From Prosopocoilus inquinatus (taxonomy: Eukaryota; Arthropoda; Insecta; Coleoptera; Lucanidae): a stretch of DNA of 64,000 nt. Under the pieces are notes generated by a model. That model made no database searches. It had not been told where the DNA came from and was given only the letters and a program-made list of their open reading frames with translations. Shown here in pieces: positions 55,713 to 64,000 of this stretch (its first letter is position 1; each line of letters opens with the position of its first letter). A program made the translations under genes and the position numbers. Where the stretch lies: assembly GCA_036172665.1 (NCBI GenBank), contig CM069872.1, positions 37,062,101-37,126,100 on the forward strand, written 5' to 3'.

Positions 55713-56581
55713 GGTATTCAAGAAGATAAAAATCGTCGTGAACCACTTTTAGCTTCAGAATGCCCAAGTTGTCCGTGGCAGAAAGTCGCAATAGATTTAT
55801 TTCATTTGAACCAAAAATGGTATCTCCTCACGGTTTCCTGAAATCACCTTACTGTCCAGTTTGATGAGAGAAGAAGAGGTAATTAAACATTCAAAATCAA
55901 TTTTCTCACTTCACAGGACACCAAAAATCATTTTTAGTGACAATGGCACACATTTTGGTCCAACGCTTAGATCAGAATTTCATAAATTTTTTTACATATT
56001 ACGTCAAGCCCGAAGTTTCCACAAAGCAACGATTTTGTTAAATCTTATGTGAAAATAATAAAAAGATTTGTTAAGAAGAGCGATAATCCATATAAGGCTA
56101 TCGTGCTACGCCTTTAGCTAATGGATTTCCCCCAACTGAATTGTTGATGGATAGAAAGATAAGAACGTTTATCCTCATTGAATCTTCAAAACTGAAACCA
56201 AAACTATCCGATGAAAAGAAACTATTCAAGAACGAGTTGAAGCAAAGAAGACATCAAAAATTTCATTACGATAAACGTCACGGAGTACGAGATCTGAAAG
56301 AAATTAAACCAGGCATTATAACTTTGGATGCCGGACCTTAGAAGAACCTCGTCTTATATAATAGTATCAGCAGAGTGAGAAGTTAGAAGAAATTAATATC
56401 ATGTCATCCCATTTAATTGTGAAAAGGAGTAAAAGTACCTGATGAAATACTATGGACAGATGACACTTCAGAACAAAAGGAATACACAGAGCGACAACCA
56501 GAGATTCAGTCAAATCCCCAAACAGAAAACCGAGCTCGTTTTGGAAGACTTGTGAAGCCTCCAGACAGATTGAATTTATAA
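55713..56581 (+). pseudogene. Gypsy integrase and polyprotein end
   Basis: It opens NRREPLLASECPSCPWQKVA with IDLFHLNQKWYLL, the first-Asp region of the core. EEVIKHSKSIFSLHRTPKII with FSDNGTHFGP contains the second Asp. ATPLANGFPPTELLMDRKIR and KPKLSDEKKLFKN follow. It ends in RFGRLVKPPDRLNL and a stop at about 56580. Several frameshifts and stops are present. There is a gap between YLLTVS and EEVIKHS. Confidence 0.88.
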
Positions 56582-56627
56582 TTTTGCATTTGAATTTATA
56601 ACTGTTAATCTTGGGGATGAATTAAGT

Positions 56628-56755
56628 AAAGGGGGGAGATGTAATGTAGGCATTAGGATGGTGATAGAAAAATAGTTACATGTGGATGTCAATAAGGAAT
56701 GAAAATAAATCAAATTCTCTACTCGTTCTTTGAGGTAATTACTTCAATTATTACA
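56628..56755 (+). repeat. Gypsy polypurine tract and 3' LTR
   Basis: AAAGGGGGGAGA (56628-56639) precedes the LTR start TGTAATGTAGG at 56640. The LTR ends TTATTACA at 56755. Confidence 0.85.
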
Positions 56756-57259
56756 CTGAAACTATAATATTAGAAAATTTTACACTGATATTTCTTGCTT
56801 TATATCACCATTTTTCCGTCGGAGTTGTCAGATAATGTTTTACATGGTTCTTCTTAAATAAAGATTTTATAGAAAGATAAACTTAAGGAGTTTAAGCGAC
56901 CAGACCTCTTATTAAAAGAAGTAACCCCCATTAATTTATGCGTATTTCTCATTTTCGGAGGACTAAATGTGGAAGCTTTTGAAAAAAGTGGAACTCGCCA
57001 GCAGAATACCTCCGTCTGTAAGGTGGCTTCCAAGAATAACAATTGTTGTCTCTCAGGAATTCTTTGAGCCTCCAGAGAATTTATAGGAGACGTAAGCGTT
57101 TATTTGCAAGATCCACCTCAGGCAACTGATGAGTTTAGACGTTTATTTATGAAACTTTTATAATGTTAACAGAAATAATTACATTCCGCTCTATTTTTAA
57201 CACTGACGATAGCGGAAAACTGTTTTGCGTATACAGATAGACCAGCGAACAAGAAGATC

Positions 57260-58600
57260 CTTGGGTTGTAAATGAGTAGCTTATTGATTAATTGTTGACA
57301 AAAGATCAGGCGTCAGCAAAACAGAAGACTTCAAAATTGGCAAATTTAGTACGGCTTGCTGCACTGCTTTTATCAGAGCTTGATTTAGAAGAAAATATTC
57401 ATAAGAATCTGGAATTTGGAAATGAATGATTCCTTCAAGTCGTATTCGATTTAGGTGCCTAGTTACGATGCGACAATTGCCAGGTTCTTTGACACCTAGA
57501 TGCCCTAGATCAATGCCACATATCATTGAACCTTTTCACAAAAACGCAGTCACCAATTTCATATTTGGATTTTAAATAATCTGACGTTTTTCGCTTTTTC
57601 GGCAAAAGTAGACATTTAAATCCGAAGCTGATGCCCATGTAACAACTCAGTTGGTGATTTCTGAATGATTGGATTAGGTGTAGTACTATATGCAAACAGA
57701 AGTTCATCAAGACCACGTGCTTTCGTACTTCCTCCCTTCCAACACGGATTCTTCATAGCTGTTTAAAATGTGAGTACAAATTGCTTAGCTTCACCATTTG
57801 AAGCAATTTGAAAAAGTGCTGACTTTCAATGATCTATGCCATGAGAAACACAAACGTTCTGCAAAGACTGTGAAGTAAACTGGGCGCCCATTATCTGACA
57901 CAATCGTTTCAGGAAAATCTTCATGAATAAAAATATTGCTCAGACATTTTACAGTAGCCTTTGTAGTTGTAGCAGAAGTGTTAAAAACATATGAGTATTT
58001 TGAATATGAATCTACAACTATCAACCAATATTGGTTCAAGAAAGGACCAGCGCAGTCAATATTAATCCTTTACCTTTTTTGTTGTAGGCCAAGGTTTGTA
58101 TTCGTGTTTGGATCCTGACTGATTTACTCGTCAAGCTTCACACTTTTTTCAAAGCTCTTCAATATCAGAAGTAATACTTGGCCACCAACAGTGACGGCGT
58201 GCCACTTGCCATTGTCTAATATCAAGTTGAATCGACGTTCAAAATACGGTTTAAGTATGTCATTCTTCTGAGACAGAGACTCTAACCATTCAAAATTTAT
58301 GACTTTACACACATGTGATAAAACACAGTCTGCAGTGCAACTGCATGTGCGTCAATTGGAAAATAAAGTACAGTATCGTCATTTTCCAATGTAACTTCTT
58401 GACGAGAAGCCTCAGAAAAATCAAAAATAGGATATTAACCTATTGGTAAGCGTGAAAGCTTAACTTAGCTTTTTATCTGGCGTAAAAATTGGAAGCAATG
58501 GCTTGTTATCCGTTTGAAGATCAAAAGGACGAGGAAGACCATACAGGTACTGGTGAAACTTCTTAACCCCAAAAATGCAGAAGATTGCATTGCAGAAGAA
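57260..58600 (-). pseudogene. second Ty3/Gypsy relic, RNase H to polyprotein end
   Basis: Read on the - strand from high to low coordinates: RNase H remnant LYGLPRPFDLQTDNKPLLPI with FTPDKKLSFHAYQ (58440-58600); a linker with IRRY-like degenerate sequence; CHRCEA-like RVNQSGSKHEYKPWPTTKK; integrase core NQYWLIVVDSYSKYSYVFN with FIHEDFPETIVSDNGRPVYF (57850-58039); SPAELL-type QLSCYMGISFGF; YEIGDCVFVKRF; and RIVTRHLNRIRLEG near 57440-57480. Frameshifts are frequent. It is a different Gypsy lineage from the 53869 element. The LTRs are not found. Confidence 0.85.
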
Positions 58601-58832
58601 CTTCCTCATGGCTGCTGCTGATGGTCTTACTGCTGCTCCTTGTAAGTCGTTGAGACTGATTTCGCAAGTCCGTTGTCGTGGTATTTATAGTGGTTGGTGA
58701 GGGCAGCGGAGTGGAACGGTGGGCGGGGATTGGTCTGTTGGTGCGTGACGGATCTTTAATGAGATATTTCCAGGTATTGTGAAGGTAGAAGCCATTATCG
58801 CGGTTCAGGTTATTGGGGTGTTTGAAAATTTA
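58600..58832 (-). pseudogene. Penelope-like element C-terminal fragment
   Basis: The - strand has an unbroken frame of about 77 codons beginning FKHPNNLNRDNGFYLHNTWK, then YLIKDPSRTNRPIPAH and a Ser/Thr/Pro-rich tail. The K-PNN-NR--G--L---W block marks the extreme C-terminus after the GIY-YIG endonuclease of animal Penelope-like retroelements. The upstream sequence is not Penelope-like, so this is a 5'-truncated copy. It is distinctly G+C-rich. It abuts the Gypsy RNase H remnant; which one interrupted the other is not clear. Confidence 0.68.
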
Positions 58833-59269
58833 TGTACATTCACGGATTTTACCGTTAACTGTCGTTAAAGTTCCGATGAACTTTAATTATTTTTCAAATG
58901 CGTCCGGAGCCCCCAGCGGCTTCCTTATATTAAAAAAAGTAAAAAAAGGGACGACTTGGCGTCACTTTTAGAATCGTGCGCCGTTAGTCTCGTACCTTTA
59001 GTATCAGTATTCTCACGCGTCAAGTGTGCTTCATATCATGGTTTCTTTATTTCATTATATCTAAATGATCCTTAGCAAAATAGTCTAAAACTTTAATAAC
59101 TCAACGGCTGTTGGATAAGGATGTGAAGCTAATGTGATTCAAAAAGTCAGAATACGAGTGCAGTCGGAGTGTGGGGCAAAGAGTCTTACACACTTTCAAG
59201 GTCCTTTACTTACTTGATCCTTATCTATGAAACCTCTCGATGTAGCCCGGTTTCAGTGAGTTGGGTCAG

Positions 59270-59800
59270 GTTGTCGTTTTCAATATTTCTCTCCATCTTG
59301 CCCTATTCTTATAAACCCTTATAAACTTATTGCCTCTTCCCATTTCACTTCTCTCTTTTCTGTTCCTGCTCCTCTTACTTCTTCTCTCCATGTTCTTCGT
59401 GGTCTTCCTTCACTTCTGTTCATTTTTGCTTTATATAATCTGTTTACTTTGTTTGTTTCATTCTTTGTATGTGTCCAAACCACCTGAACTGATTTTCTTC
59501 TATTTTTCCTCGTGCTTTTCTTGTATTTTTATTTTTCATCCTGTCCGGTCTTGTTTTCAATCTCCCTGAGGAATCTCATTTCGGTGCTTTATGTCTTACT
59601 TCTGGTGACTTTGTCTTGTTTTCAACATTTCGGACCCATATGTAAATATTGGTATCGCCGGCTTTTTGAAGATTTGTAGTTTTGTTGATTTTGGTATTTC
59701 TTTTTTGCCTAGGAATGTGTCTTGATCCTTTCCTTAATTGACGTGTATTTTCACACCTTTTATAATGCCTGGATGAGGTCCTAAGCTCTAGGCTGATTAG
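59270..59800 (-). pseudogene. LINE (non-LTR retrotransposon) ORF2 C-terminal relic
   Basis: On the - strand FLGKKEIPKSTKLQIFKKPA with IPIFTYGSEML matches the end of the RT domain in many LINEs (KTKLRLYKT...TYG-E-W). After several frameshifts come RGKIEENQFRWFGHIQRM and VKEDHEEHGERRSKRSRNRE, the arginine-rich C-terminal extension (RWFGHV-RM). The large leucine-rich open frame on the + strand over 59330-59569 is its antisense shadow. The 5' part is missing, as expected of LINE copies. Confidence 0.8.
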
Positions 59801-61092
59801 TGTGTTCAAACCGAAATGAGAAATCGAAAGAATTTAGCATCATCAGTAAAGACCGGACTTTTATGTCCTAAAAAAGTCGAGAAAAGGCACCTAATTTAGG
59901 TGACGTAATTAGGAAATTAGGTTTTCATTTTCTCGTGATAGTTACTTAAGAACGTCCAGTAAAATTAAATAAAACATTATAATTAAAATCATCATACTGA
60001 ATTTTGTAAAAAATTAAATCGGGCGTGTTACTGATCTTGTTTTAAAACGTTGTATGTCATCAGATCATTCAGCCGATGCAGTAATGCAAACATAGAGCGC
60101 TCTCAACATGTTGAGTGTGGCAAATAACAGTTGACACTGGCTGAATGTGCCCAAAGACTTCCATCGAAACAGTTTTTGGTGTCACAATCAGTTCATTATA
60201 AGCGCAGAGTAAAAACAATATCATTTAGGTATAAAATTAATAATTGAAGCACTATCTTGTCCGATGAAAATTATTATAAAATTAATATTTGATCAGCGGA
60301 TTTACTGGCTTGCTTGCTTTCACGTTCAGGAATACCATTCGCCAAACGTCTACGCGATGCTACTCAGCAGCTACTCAGCTGCTTTGGTTATCATTGTGTC
60401 AGTCACATTCACGCTAATGACAATTTATAATTTATTTATTTATTTTAGGTGATGATAGTAAAAAGAACCCCGTTTAATTACAGATATTTCTGTTTATCCG
60501 AAGAAAAAAGCTAATATTTAGGTGAAACAAATGTTGATTAGGTAAGCAAAGTCGCAATAGGCAAAAAAGAAATGAAAAGAGGTAATTTAGGTGAAATAAA
60601 GTATGGCCAAATGACTCTATTTCGAATAAAACGAAAAGATACCCAGAGAGATCTTTAAAACCTTAAAAACTGAAAACTCATTTTAGCTAAAATCCGGTCC
60701 TTAATCATTACTTGTCTTAGAATTTGTCAATAACACGGGAGTTTCTGCAGAAGCTGGTGGTATCCCTTATTTAATATTTAATGATTTTCCTATCCGTGTA
60801 CAGAATATAAAATTTGTTTGTTTAAATGGCTAGTTTATCAGGGTGAACATGACCTAATTTGTATGCGCGGAAAATGTTTGTAAAATACCTAAACGTGTTC
60901 ACTGTTTCCCGTAAAAACGAAATTCGGCAAACGTATCGGAAATAATTTTATTAGCACGCGTAACAGGCGCGATGCGTGTGCGGTGTCTATAAAAAGCTCG
61001 GGTTCGATCATTCGCGAAATGAACGTCCGTTGCATAAAACAACACGCTAAATTAACCGGTGGACAACAAACTAAACTTCGTTTGTATTGCAG
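59801..61092. other. intron stretch without recognised features
   Basis: No coding homology or transposon ends are recognised before the DIP exon at 61093. About 60890-61090 is less AT-rich, leading into the exon. Confidence 0.55.
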
Positions 61093-61300
61093 GTGGCCTG
61101 GTTGAGGGTGGACACCCAAACGATCCTGACCATACAGAGTCACGTGATCACGAAAAACCATCGCATAGGCGTCACTCACACCCAGCACCGCACGTGGTAC
61201 TTACACATACGTGAAGTGCGTGAGTCAGACAGGGGGTGGTACATGTGTCAGATAAATACAGATCCAATGAAGAGCCAAGTGGGTTATCTGGATGTGGTCG
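61093..61300 (+). CDS. DIP: DIP family receptor, coding exon 3 (rest of Ig1)
   Basis: This exon completes Ig domain 1. It starts after TTGTATTGCAG and ends at GTCG|GTGAGT. The translation begins VAWLRVDTQTILTIQ, with the core Ig tryptophan at about residue 63. It continues HVITKNHRIGVTH and ends GWYMCQINTDPMKSQVGYL, where the second Ig1 cysteine is at about residue 112. These three blocks are nearly invariant in insect DIP proteins and form much of the Dpr-binding face. No stop or frameshift is present. It is 208 bp, entering in phase 0 and leaving in phase 1. Dpr proteins share the Ig fold but lack this exact DPMKSQ-type stretch, so I favour DIP over Dpr. Beetle genomes often label such genes 'lachesin'; true Lachesin is a related but separate member. 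Confidence 0.97.
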
Positions 61301-61557
61301 GTGAGTTTGAGATTTGAGATGTTTAATCTTGGTAAGCCCATGAAAATTGCGTTTGTCACGTTTTTGCAAATATCATATAACAGCTCGTAAGCAGTTACGA
61401 GGACGCTTTAATCACGTTGCTTCCATCTGGTTTTCGTAAGTTTAATCTTCCATCCCACGTGACATAATTAACTATTTAAGAATTCACAAAAGGACAACAC
61501 ACAACGATGCCATTTCATACCATACAGACTTTGTCATTTGACATTTTTAGAGATTTA

Positions 61558-61672
61558 GGGCCAGTTTTTCAATTGGGATTTATCTTTAAGCTTCGTTTTA
61601 TTCCTGTAGAAACAATTGTCCTTACAATTGTTATTAAAGTTAAACTGTGATGGAAAAACTAGGCTTTAATTG
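61558..61672. mobile_element. palindromic MITE, family A, in DIP intron 3
   Basis: GGGCCAGTTTTTCAATTGGG at the left is partly inverted as GTGATGGAAAAACTAGGC at the right. The core AAACAATTGTCCTTACAATTG matches the family A core. It is less symmetrical than the 2680 copy. Confidence 0.65.
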
Positions 61673-61906
61673 TATACAAAGTGGTCAAACTCAAGTGTCC
61701 GCGGTTGGCAACAAAAAGATTCCTACATTAGTACATTTTTATGTTTGATACTTTACAAAACTGATTCAGTAATTTATTATTTCCGCCGAACTGTCAAACG
61801 TTGTGTTGTCACTCGTACTTATTGTTATCAACTGTTATAACAACGTCATAACCAAAACATAACCTTTTCTTTTGACAGATTAAAACCAGATGTGGAATAG
61901 ATCATA

Positions 61907-62163
61907 GCTGATTTCCAATTACGAATTTCAAGCGTCTGAAATATTCTAAACTGATCTAATCCGAACTACACTTCCGAGATTTCAATGAGAACGCTGCATG
62001 TCATATAGATGTTGATAAATGGGTAGTCATAGAAACGGGTGTGTGAGGGGACGGGGGAAAGTAAAAAAGGTCAGTTCAAGTGCGTTCCGCATCCTGCAAT
62101 TGGAACATGTTGGATCAGTTCGGAGGAGCTTTGAGTAGCTCATTTTCGCAATTGGAAAGCGGC
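61907..62163. mobile_element. 257-bp MITE, family E, inverted twin of 54540-54795
   Basis: It starts GCTGATTTCCAATTACGAATT and ends GCAATTGGAAAGCGGC. It is collinear with the reverse complement of the copy in Gypsy gag through ACCCATTTATC-type, GTGTGTGAGGGGACGGGGG and GAGTAGCTCATTTT blocks. Non-coding. Confidence 0.85.
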
Positions 62164-62169
62164 TTTTGA

Positions 62170-63351
62170 TTGGCAATTATTCAGTCCTGCCATCTTAAAC
62201 TAAGTATAGCCAACTCAGGACAGTTGACATTGACCACCCAGTATGTACGTCCAATGTTAGAATCACGAAAAATTTAGTAGTTCTGTCGACCGTTTGCATT
62301 AATATTGCCTAAATATTTACCAGGAACAATTTGATTTCGCGATAGTAGTGGTGCTTTTCCCAAAAAAAAAAGTTTTGTGTCTTTGTCCAACTAGGGTTCA
62401 AGAAAACAGGTGAAACATACAGTAAAATATAAAGAGATAGTTAGGTAATCTAAAAAGCAATTTGTTTTTTGTTAATCCTATATATTAATAGCTTATTAAA
62501 ACGTGTAACAAAAAATCGTACAAGATAACTTATTTAGGACAACTAAAACAGATATCCCGTACTAACTCCAGGTCTGAGCGACAGCAAAAAGCTTTCGGGC
62601 CGCAAGAGTTTCAGGGGCATCCACAGTAAACTTCGATTTTATGTTGAGGCTCACAAACCTGACCGAACCGAACCATTTTCTTGCCGTAACGTAAAGTATC
62701 AAATATTATCCGCCACTTAAACGCTTCTGCCCCTCAGTACGCCATAAACTCGGCGAGCTTACGCTTTCTTAAGTTTCACTTCGAGAAAAATGTTGATACT
62801 GGACGACGCGACGCTTGTTTGGCATCGCTTTTTTTTTCTTTGCCTGACATACATTTTGCATGGGTTTCTGTATCATCTAAACACGATCTCGGTCGCTTTC
62901 ATGTTTTTTTTACGACAGCTGGGGGTGCGTTTTAAGTTTAGCGCCCGGCCACAATTACGTTATCTTGCGTGAAACTTCAGGGGCATTGGGGCCGCTTTAT
63001 ATTAATTATTACTGCGGCATTAGACGACGTCTTCGTTTTTGGGTAAGGCATTGAACTTGTATGGAACATTCGGATTCGAGTCAAAGGATACTTCAGTTTT
63101 ATCTGGGGATGTAATCGATGAAGTATTAAGGCGATTCATTATTAGCATTACTTTCCTCTTTGTAAAAAGGCTTCTGCGATGATCAAATTTTATTAATGTT
63201 CGACATTTTTGTTGATATACTTGTGACCGAAATCTTCAACTCCCTAATTAAATTTGTTAAAATCTAGAAATTCAGGACTTCAGGGTTATAATTTCATGAA
63301 GAGTCAGTGACAAAAATAAGTCTGTTTAACACGACCGCTTTATCATTTCAG
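62170..63351. other. end of DIP intron 3, no recognised features
   Basis: No transposon ends or coding homology are recognised. The stretch 62540-63060 is less AT-rich, with some short open frames of no known homology. Confidence 0.5.
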
Positions 63352-63510
63352 TGCCCCCTGACATTCTAGATTATCCTACGAGTACAGACATCGTTGTGCA
63401 GGAAGGATCAAATGTAACCCTGCGTTGTGTCGCGAAAGGATCGCCTGAGCCGTCCATTATTTGGAAGAGAGAGAACGGAAGACCTATTTACTTAGGAATG
63501 GATCAGGAAG
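63352..63510 (+). CDS. DIP: DIP family receptor, coding exon 4 (first half of Ig2)
   Basis: This exon opens Ig domain 2. It follows TATCATTTCAG and ends at GAAG|GTTTGT. The translation begins VPPDILDYPTSTDIVV, a linker almost fixed in the eta/theta/delta-type DIPs. It continues EGSNVTLRCVAKGSPEPSI with the first Ig2 cysteine (about residue 155), an NVT glycosylation sequon and the core tryptophan of IIWKRENG (about residue 167). It is 159 bp and phase 1 at both ends, so skipping it would keep frame but destroy Ig2. Only 48 bp separates it from exon 5. Confidence 0.97.
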
Positions 63511-63558
63511 GTTTGTACCCATGATTATGAAATATTCCAAAACAACTTGTCCTTTCAG
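63511..63558 (+). other. DIP: DIP intron 4 (48 bp)
   Basis: This is a minimal intron, GTTTGT to TTTCAG, in phase 1 in the middle of Ig2. Removing it joins DQE to VAHINGS with no frame change. It contrasts sharply with intron 1 of the same gene. Confidence 0.93.
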
Positions 63559-63687
63559 TGGCACACATCAACGGCTCCATCCTGAGCATTAGCAGAGCGA
63601 ACAGGCACCAAATGGGCCCTTATCTCTGCATAGCTTCAAATGGCATTCCACCATCGGTCAGCAAGAGAATCCAGCTGACAGTGCATT
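63559..63687 (+). CDS. DIP: DIP family receptor, coding exon 5 (second half of Ig2)
   Basis: This exon closes Ig domain 2. It starts after CCTTTCAG and ends at CATT|GTAAGC. The translation runs VAHINGSILSISRANRHQMG and then PYLCIASNGIPPSVSKRIQ, with the second Ig2 cysteine at about residue 206. The usual family form is GAYLCIASNG; here the alanine is proline (GPYLC). The NGS sequon may be glycosylated. It is 129 bp and phase 1 at both ends. The remaining Ig3 domain, with its FPP-type linker, and the C-terminal hydrophobic GPI-type tail are expected downstream and are not in the window, so the gene is cut by the window end. Confidence 0.96.
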
Positions 63688-64000
63688 GTAAGCGAATTTC
63701 AAGACTCAGATCTTAATTTGCCGTTAATTATAAGATTTTCCACGGAAATTGAGTTAGTAATCCACAGAGTTGCTTATGAGGGGAAGACTTTGTTAAATTT
63801 GCACTGGAGGAATTAAAACGACTTTGGCGATGAAATATTTCTTAATTAAGCGAAAGCAAAAAACGAGCTCGCGATCGGCTTAACACGACTTTGTTCCGCG
63901 GTGTCAAGTTTGGAAACTTTTATCACCGATACTTAGTTCCTCATCGGGGCTCGTTAATAAAGCTCTCCTCCGGAACTCCGCTCTCTGTTTGTTGATCCAG
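63688..64000 (+). other. DIP: start of DIP intron 5, cut by window end
   Basis: It begins GTAAGC after exon 5. No further exon is seen before the window ends, so Ig3 lies downstream. Confidence 0.85.

Larger units (their letters stand above)
53869..56755 (+). mobile_element. Ty3/Gypsy retrotransposon, internally deleted
   Basis: It has a 120-bp 5' LTR (53869-53988) and a 116-bp 3' LTR (56640-56755), both TGTAATGTA...TTACA-like and sharing TGAGGTAATTACTT and ACTCGTTCTTTGA. A polypurine tract AAAGGGGGGAGA abuts the 3' LTR at 56628-56639. Gag, zinc knuckles, protease, the RT start and integrase follow in Gypsy order, but the catalytic RT and RNase H are missing. I found no clean target duplication. 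Confidence 0.9.
42043..61092 (+). other. DIP: DIP intron 2 (19.0 kb, splits Ig1)
   Basis: The intron is bounded by GTATGT and TTGTATTGCAG in phase 0, between the LGIYK and VAWLR codons. It divides Ig1 between its first cysteine and its core tryptophan. It contains two Gypsy relics, a LINE end, a Penelope end, a solo LTR and several TIR elements. Confidence 0.9.

Noticed and set aside
59330..59569. Leucine/phenylalanine-rich frame resembling a signal peptide or membrane protein
   Set aside because: It is the antisense of the arginine/lysine-rich LINE C-terminus on the - strand.
1..64000. CRISPR arrays, bacterial operons, riboswitches, tRNA or rRNA genes
   Set aside because: Spliced exons and eukaryotic transposons show this is insect nuclear DNA. 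I saw no regularly spaced identical repeats with unique spacers and no cloverleaf with a convincing T-arm; a tRNA scan could still find a diverged one.

Overview
This is insect nuclear DNA, and a beetle is my best guess from its AT-rich, intron-rich, transposon-dense texture; the species cannot be read from it. The only host gene I can support is on the + strand: the 5' part of a DIP (Dpr-interacting protein) immunoglobulin-superfamily cell-surface receptor. Five coding exons are visible at 3529-3610, 41945-42042, 61093-61300, 63352-63510 and 63559-63687. Their phases join without a break into about 225 residues: a signal peptide, complete Ig1 and complete Ig2. Intron 1 is 38.3 kb, intron 2 is 19.0 kb, intron 3 is 2.05 kb and intron 4 is only 48 bp. 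Ig3 and the C-terminus lie beyond the window.

Almost everything else is intronic or upstream mobile DNA. Positions 1-930 hold a 312-bp repeat in direct and inverted copies, and about 2220-2670 holds a 165-bp tandem repeat. Intron 1 holds two members of one hAT family with perfect 8-bp target duplications (4811-5686 and 12239-15347). It also holds a mariner-like relic with a large foldback element (6489-8747), a pogo-like element (8753-9305), several hairpin MITEs, and a long nested block at 24767-32252. That block is a decayed Ty1/copia element on the - strand. It was cut by a solo LTR (target duplication ATAT), three small inverted-repeat insertions, and a PIF/Harbinger-like element (TTA duplication) that itself contains a nearly complete piggyBac transposon (TTAA). 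A second foldback element with repeat-built arms is at 40346-40935.

Intron 2 holds a 1.3-kb long-TIR element (43430-44735), a mariner-like TIR element carrying a copy of the 312-bp repeat (45230-46315), a decayed mariner-family transposase (46620-47660), and another TIR element (47717-48596). It also holds a second solo LTR (50394-50806), a Ty3/Gypsy element with a deleted reverse transcriptase (53869-56755), a second Gypsy relic on the other strand (57260-58600), a Penelope-like C-terminal fragment (58600-58832), and a LINE C-terminal relic (59270-59800). Intron 3 holds a 257-bp MITE whose twin sits inside the gag gene of the 54-kb Gypsy.

The mobile elements do not work together as a system; all look non-autonomous or broken. 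Their value is stratigraphic: the interruptions and target duplications give a relative order of insertion. The DIP exons themselves are clean. I saw no tRNA, rRNA or CRISPR, and no other convincing host gene.
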